Part shown: positions 63,791 through 64,000 of the stretch, piece after piece
How the letters are laid out: every line of letters begins with the position of its first letter
Position numbering within the stretch: the first letter of the stretch is position 1
Origin: Leifsonia sp. 466MF
GTDB taxonomy: Bacteria > Actinomycetota > Actinomycetes > Actinomycetales > Microbacteriaceae
Direction of reading: 5' to 3'
NCBI RefSeq assembly: GCF_900100265.1
Contig: NZ_LT629696.1
Span: forward strand, 3,410,001-3,474,000
Length of the DNA: 64,000 nucleotides
Translations under genes and position numbers: made by a program
Notes under the pieces: model-generated
The model's database searches: none
Seen by the model: the letters and a program-made list of their open reading frames with translations, nothing else
What the model was told of the DNA's origin: nothing

Positions 63791-64000
63791 TCAGGGCGTG
63801 AGCGCGGCCTGGCGCCAGTAGCCGCCGTCCGGGTACGAATACCGCGCGACGGATTCATCGAACATCTCGGCGCTGTACCCGGGCTTCGACGGGAGCGTGT
63901 AGTTGCCGTCGACGACGATGCACGGGTCGGTGAAGTGCTCGTGGAGGTGATCCACGAACTCGGTCACCCGGTTCTCCAGAGTCCCCGAGACCGCGACGTA
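63791..64000 (-). CDS. L-fuconate dehydratase-like enolase-superfamily protein, C-terminal 69 residues
   Basis: Only the 3' end is in the window. It reads 'EFVDHLHEHFTDPCIVVDGN', 'YTLPSKPGYSAEMFDESVAR', then 'YSYPDGGYWRQAALTP' and stop. The sequence 'VDHLHEHF.DP', 'P..PGYSAEM' and the 'YSYPDG..W' end are characteristic of the L-fuconate dehydratase branch of the enolase superfamily, which converts L-fuconate to 2-keto-3-deoxy-L-fuconate. Catalytic residues lie outside the window. It is convergent with the FadR-type gene; the gap is 25 bp. Confidence 0.8.
   Translation of the reverse strand, partial: YVAVSGTLENRVTEFVDHLHEHFTDPCIVVDGNYTLPSKPGYSAEMFDESVARYSYPDGGYWRQAALTP

Overview
The window is high-GC DNA from an actinobacterium, most likely the family Microbacteriaceae and close to Leifsonia. 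The evidence is the gene content and order (leaderless genes with TANNNT -10 boxes, bS22, BldC-like HTH, PadR/Drr exporter pair, actinobacterial LAxTG surface protein). This placement is inference from composition and protein families, not a database match. I see no insertion sequence, prophage, CRISPR array, rRNA or replication origin. There is one tRNA gene, tRNA-Arg(ACG), and TadA, the deaminase that acts on this tRNA, is also encoded here.

Layout. 1-1415: glutaredoxin-like protein with a Dabb protein, bS22, a small HTH protein and an ArsR regulator. 1497-3600: KtrB/KtrA-type potassium uptake pair. 3614-4686: a nuclease-like/AbiEi-like gene bracketed by two copies of a 73-bp palindromic element exactly 1,000 bp apart. 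4707-9548: proC and a CDF transporter share a palindromic -10 region, followed by a glutamine amidotransferase, tadA, upp, a Cys/Met-rich leaderless upstream ORF and an orphan winged-helix protein. 9675-12390: Drr-type ABC exporter with its PadR regulator and operator. 12474-17911: small proteins, DoxX, a candidate small RNA, MarR, a class A penicillin-binding protein and TetR.

17948-28588: catabolic block. It holds an SRPBCC protein, a GH13 alpha-glucosidase, a Gfo/Idh dehydrogenase and a ROK repressor on the minus strand. Divergent to these is a tightly coupled operon: a polar amino-acid-type ABC importer, asparaginase II, CutC and a ROK sugar kinase. 28677-35003: FUSC membrane protein, an OhrR/Ohr peroxide-resistance operon with a quinone oxidoreductase, an oligopeptidase B and a GyrI-like protein. 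35016-39168: redox enzymes, a HesB-like protein and hypotheticals. 39312-43026: heterodimeric ABC exporter with one degenerate ATP site. 43170-46822: reductase, secreted trypsin-like protease, zinc-free ribosomal protein bL36 with a probable Zur box, and RecQ.

46819-55810: membrane proteins, dehydrogenases, GNAT, dienelactone hydrolase, the tRNA and a secreted, probably sortase-E-anchored M1 aminopeptidase. 55826-62100: a LacI-regulated sugar operon (two permeases, binding protein, GH35 beta-galactosidase) with two palindromic operators around its promoter. 62106-64000: a four-repeat DUF347 membrane protein, a FadR-type regulator and the 3' end of a gene resembling L-fuconate dehydratase.

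Taken together this is ordinary chromosomal housekeeping and saprophytic sugar/peptide catabolism. The more unusual parts are the sulfur-amino-acid-rich leader at 8498, the paired palindromes around 3735-4631, the candidate sRNA near 14125, and the asparaginase/CutC/ROK-kinase operon.
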